A stretch of 15,988 nt of DNA from Euryarchaeota archaeon UBA257. Lineage in GTDB: Archaea > Thermoplasmatota > Poseidoniia > Poseidoniales > Thalassarchaeaceae. The notes under the pieces are model-generated. The model saw only the letters and a program-made list of their open reading frames with translations, searched no databases and was not told where the DNA came from. Of this stretch, positions 13,731 to 15,988 are shown one piece after another. The position numbers and the translations under genes were made by a program. The first letter of the stretch is position 1. Each line of letters begins with the position of its first letter. Location of the stretch: assembly GCA_002498985.1 (NCBI GenBank), contig DAJO01000075.1:919-16906 (forward strand). Direction: 5' to 3'.

Positions 13731-13738
13731 GGAGATGA
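13731..13738 (+). promoter_or_regulatory. Ribosome binding site that sets the permease start
   Basis: GGAGATGA differs by one base from the archaeal Shine-Dalgarno GGAGGTGA and lies eight bases before the ATG at 13747. It favours that start over in-frame ATGs at 13681, 13717 and 13735. Confidence 0.6.
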
Positions 13739-13746
13739 AAAAAAAT

Positions 13747-15201
13747 ATGGACGCATTAGACAAACAATTTGGAATAACAGAAGCGGGTAGTACCGTGAAT
13801 GGTGAACTTAGAGCAGGATTGACAACTTTCCTGACCATGGCATACATTCTCGTAGTCAACCCTTCGATGTTGAGTAACTTCGGGCAAACGGGTATACCTT
13901 TTGACGACGCATTATTCGCAACGGCTGTAGCCGCCTTTATCGGTTGCTTAGTAATGGGGCTTTGGGCTAACTTACCGTTCGCATTGGCACCAGGAATGGG
14001 ACTCAATGCTTACTTCACATTCGCAGTAGTTGGCGCAATGGGTGTAGCATGGGACGTAGCCCTAGCTGCAGTATTGGTTGAGGGTATTATCTTCATGATA
14101 ATGTCGCTGCCTCAAGTAGGGTGGAGAACTGCGATGATTAATGCAATCCCAACAGACTTGAAAATTGCTACAGGAGCAGGTATTGGCATGTTCCTTGCTA
14201 TCATCGGACTAAGAGAAATGGGATGGATCCAAGACGATGGCGCAACATTAGTAAATCTTGCAACAACAGAATCTTTTGGATATGATCACGGAGCATTAAT
14301 CTCTATGGTTGCTTTAATTGCAATTGCAGTGATGATGGCCCGCGGTATTAAAGGCGCTATAATTTATGGAATTGCAGTTGCATCAATTTATGGTTGGGCA
14401 GTAGATGCTTACGACCCATACAACGATTTCCTTGCAGGAGGAGCGGGCTGGGCATCACCAACAGCAACATGGCCTTCTGCAGACTTCGGCTTCGTCGGAT
14501 TACCTGAGGAAACACTGGGTGCAGCATTGGGGGCATTAGGAGACGTCGGTTCAGCAGAGGGAACCTCAATGGGGGCATTCTTGTTAGTAATGATTACTTT
14601 CTTATTCGTTGATATTTTTGATACAGCTGGCACACTTTATTCAGTTGGTCGTCAAGCAGGGTATGTTGACGAAAATGACGAATTAATGAATTCAGATGAA
14701 GCATTTATGTCCGACGCAGCAGCGACAATTGTTGGGGCACTAACAGGAACAAGCACAACAACAACCTACATCGAATCAGTAGCAGGTGTTGAAGACGGCG
14801 GTAAAACCGGATTGACAGCAGTTACTGTAGGTGTTTTGATGCTCACAGGACTTTTCTTTTCAAACATATTCCAAGCTATACCTACTTTCGCAGCAGCATG
14901 CGCATTAGTCGTAATTGGTGCTATGATGATGAGACAAGCAGCAGATATCGATTGGAATAATGGTGAAGTGGCTCTACCTGCCTTCTTGACAATGGTCATG
15001 ATGCCATTCACTTATTCTATTGCAGACGGCATTGCATGGGGTGTAATCTCATATGTTGCTATTAAAGCAGGAATGGGTAAGTTTGATGAAATCAACAAAA
15101 TCATGGGTACTCTAGCTATACTTATGATAATGTTCTACCTCGGCCCTGGAGATACATCAACGTTTGATTGGATCTTCGAGCAAATCGGATTAAACGATTG
15201 A
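13747..15201 (+). CDS. NCS2-family purine permease, AzgA type (guanine/hypoxanthine/adenine)
   Basis: A polytopic membrane transporter of 484 residues that probably imports purine bases with protons. From the ATG at 13747 it begins MDALDKQFGITEAGSTVNGELRAGLTTF, the usual start of AzgA-type proteins, then TMAYILVVNPSML, ANLPFALAPGMGLNAYFTF, and MFLAIIGLREMGW. The family signature FVDIFDTAGTL, MSDAAATIVGALTGTSTTTTYIESVAGV and GGKTGLTAV is intact. About 12-14 hydrophobic helices can be counted. A longer loop near 240-275 (GGAGWASPTATWPSADFGFVGLPEETL) holds much of the extra length. ATGs at 13681, 13717 and 13735 are in frame, but the Shine-Dalgarno and family alignment favour 13747. The gene lies about 96 bp after the nuclease gene and just before apt, so import is followed by salvage. 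Confidence 0.93.
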   Translation: MDALDKQFGITEAGSTVNGELRAGLTTFLTMAYILVVNPSMLSNFGQTGIPFDDALFATAVAAFIGCLVMGLWANLPFALAPGMGLNAYFTFAVVGAMGVAWDVALAAVLVEGIIFMIMSLPQVGWRTAMINAIPTDLKIATGAGIGMFLAIIGLREMGWIQDDGATLVNLATTESFGYDHGALISMVALIAIAVMMARGIKGAIIYGIAVASIYGWAVDAYDPYNDFLAGGAGWASPTATWPSADFGFVGLPEETLGAALGALGDVGSAEGTSMGAFLLVMITFLFVDIFDTAGTLYSVGRQAGYVDENDELMNSDEAFMSDAAATIVGALTGTSTTTTYIESVAGVEDGGKTGLTAVTVGVLMLTGLFFSNIFQAIPTFAAACALVVIGAMMMRQAADIDWNNGEVALPAFLTMVMMPFTYSIADGIAWGVISYVAIKAGMGKFDEINKIMGTLAILMIMFYLGPGDTSTFDWIFEQIGLND

Positions 15202-15221
15202 GTAGAATAACGTAAAAGGAA

Positions 15222-15246
15222 CTCTCGGGCCCTAGTGGCCCGGGAG
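15222..15246 (+). terminator. Strong GC hairpin between the permease and apt (attenuator or terminator)
   Basis: CTCTCGGGCC (15222-15231) pairs with GGCCCGGGAG (15237-15246) over ten pairs, one of them a G-U, around the loop CTAGT. It lies 20 bp after the permease stop and 21 bp before the apt ATG. It is followed by a pyrimidine run (CCTCCTCTC) rather than a T tract, so it may act on mRNA stability or apt translation rather than as a classic terminator. The structure is seen directly; the role is inferred. Confidence 0.6.
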
Positions 15247-15258
15247 CCTCCTCTCAAA

Positions 15259-15262
15259 GGTG
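15259..15262 (+). promoter_or_regulatory. Shine-Dalgarno of apt
   Basis: GGTG lies five bases before the ATG at 15268 and matches the core of the archaeal GGTGA signal. It supports that ATG over a GTG at 15235, which sits inside the hairpin. Confidence 0.55.
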
Positions 15263-15267
15263 CTATA

Positions 15268-15819
15268 ATGCCAATTTTTGATAAAGAAACAATTAAACAA
15301 CTTCAACAACAAATCCGAACAATTCCGGATTTTCCTATAGAAGGAATTATGTTTAGAGACATCACTCCTTTACTTAATACGGGTGAATATTTGAACAAGG
15401 TCACAGATATGTTTGTACAAATTTGCAATCATAATAACTGGGTCCCAGATTATATTGTTGGCCCAGAAGCCCGCGGATTTATTTTCGGACCAATGCTTGC
15501 TGCCGAGCTAGGAGTAGGTTTCATTCCTGTCCGAAAACCTGGCAAATTACCGTCATCAACCATAAAAATAGAATATTCTTTAGAATACGGCTCCAATATT
15601 TTAGAGATGCATGACGACGCCATGCCTCCCGGTGCAAAAATAATAATTATTGATGATCTACTTGCAACAGGCGGAACTGTTGATGCATGTGTAAAATTAT
15701 GTCAACAGCAAGGAGCAGAAGTAATAGGCAATTTATTTGTAATAGAACTTGAAGGCTTGGGTGCAAGAGAAAAATTACTTCCAATACCTTGCGAATCACT
15801 TTTATCATATCCTGCTTAG
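15268..15819 (+). CDS. apt: Adenine phosphoribosyltransferase
   Basis: Apt converts adenine and PRPP to AMP in purine salvage. The 183-residue protein shows IRTIPDFPIEGIMFRDITPLL at about 16-36, DYIVGPEARGFIFGP at 61-75, FIPVRKPGKLP at 85-95 and the PRPP-binding loop IIIIDDLLATGGT at 125-137. This is the common bacterial/eukaryotic Apt type. Length and motifs are normal. The start is the ATG at 15268, preceded by GGTG; an upstream in-frame GTG lies inside the hairpin and would add an unconserved leader. The gene follows the purine permease by 66 bp in the same direction, forming an import-and-salvage pair. Confidence 0.95.
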   Translation: MPIFDKETIKQLQQQIRTIPDFPIEGIMFRDITPLLNTGEYLNKVTDMFVQICNHNNWVPDYIVGPEARGFIFGPMLAAELGVGFIPVRKPGKLPSSTIKIEYSLEYGSNILEMHDDAMPPGAKIIIIDDLLATGGTVDACVKLCQQQGAEVIGNLFVIELEGLGAREKLLPIPCESLLSYPA

Positions 15820-15845
15820 TTTAAGGAAAAAGATACCATACTCCC

Positions 15846-15862
15846 GATTCTTTCAAAGAGTC
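15846..15862 (+). terminator. Weak inverted repeat after apt
   Basis: GATTCTTT and AAAGAGTC can pair (one G-U) around a single central base, so the real loop would be larger and the stem shorter. It lies 26 bp after the apt stop, before the next gene, and is followed by CCCCCGGG rather than a T tract. The terminator role is uncertain. Confidence 0.2.
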
Positions 15863-15888
15863 CCCCGGGTTGCCAATAGAAGATAGTC

Positions 15889-15988
15889 ATGGCAGACAAG
15901 GTTCCACCGCCACCGCCAAAACCTCCACAGAGGCCAAGTAAAGCACCTCCTGCTAAGCCTCCAATGCCTCCAGCGAAAGCACCACCGC
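15889..15988 (+). CDS. Proline-rich protein, N-terminus only, cut by the window edge
   Basis: From the ATG at 15889 the frame is open to the window end (33 codons). It encodes MADKVPPPPPKPP followed by repeated short Pro/Lys/Ala blocks (PSKAPPAKPP, PPAKAPP). There is no hydrophobic signal peptide in the visible part, and no domain can be named. Such Pro/Lys tails often act as flexible cytoplasmic linkers before a folded or membrane domain, which would lie beyond the edge. The 69-bp gap to apt and the shared direction leave cotranscription possible. Confidence 0.65.
   Translation, partial: MADKVPPPPPKPPQRPSKAPPAKPPMPPAKAPP

Overview
The window looks like a piece of an archaeal chromosome, most likely a planktonic euryarchaeon of the Thermoplasmatota (Marine Group II/III type). 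It carries archaeal hallmark genes: geranylgeranylglyceryl-phosphate synthase, ribosomal protein LX (eL20), prefoldin alpha, archaeal-type FtsY and a CPSF-like beta-CASP nuclease. TATA-like boxes sit about 25-30 nt before several starts, which fits short-leader or leaderless archaeal transcripts. Lineage is inferred from gene content only. No rRNA, tRNA, CRISPR array, transposase or integrase was seen. Genes are dense, with short spacers and small overlaps.

Layout. (1) 1-1486: the 5' end of a purine gene (purL-like, leftward, cut by the window edge) is divergent from pyrF, a strikingly eukaryote-like OMP decarboxylase, followed by a small membrane protein. (2) 1466-8529: eight consecutive leftward genes. 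In transcription order they are ribosomal protein LX, an unknown two-helix membrane protein, cysQ, cysD, a cysN-cysC fusion, prefoldin alpha, ftsY, and a degenerate receiver-domain protein with a C-terminal membrane anchor. In many archaea LX, prefoldin alpha and ftsY are neighbours. Here a sulfate-activation block of about 4.3 kb separates LX from the other two. (3) 8665-9123: a rightward coiled-coil protein, divergent from LX. (4) 9120-12083: a leftward run of a 2x[4Fe-4S] ferredoxin, an M20 amidohydrolase, a small Rossmann-type protein and GGGP synthase (archaeal lipid synthesis). (5) 12084-12339: an AT-rich divergent intergenic region. (6) 12340-15988: rightward beta-CASP nuclease, AzgA-type purine permease, adenine phosphoribosyltransferase (with a strong hairpin just before it), and the start of a proline-rich protein cut by the window edge.

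How the genes fit together. CysD and CysN make APS from sulfate and ATP, the fused CysC makes PAPS, and CysQ removes the PAP left after PAPS is used. No PAPS reductase or sulfotransferase lies in the window, so the fate of the PAPS is open. The permease and Apt form a purine salvage pair, and purL and pyrF belong to de novo nucleotide synthesis. LX, prefoldin and FtsY belong to translation, folding and membrane targeting.

Most notable: the URA3-like pyrF, the sulfate block inside the translation/SRP neighbourhood, the tail-anchored pseudo-receiver beside ftsY, the operator-like palindrome before pyrF and the hairpin before apt.
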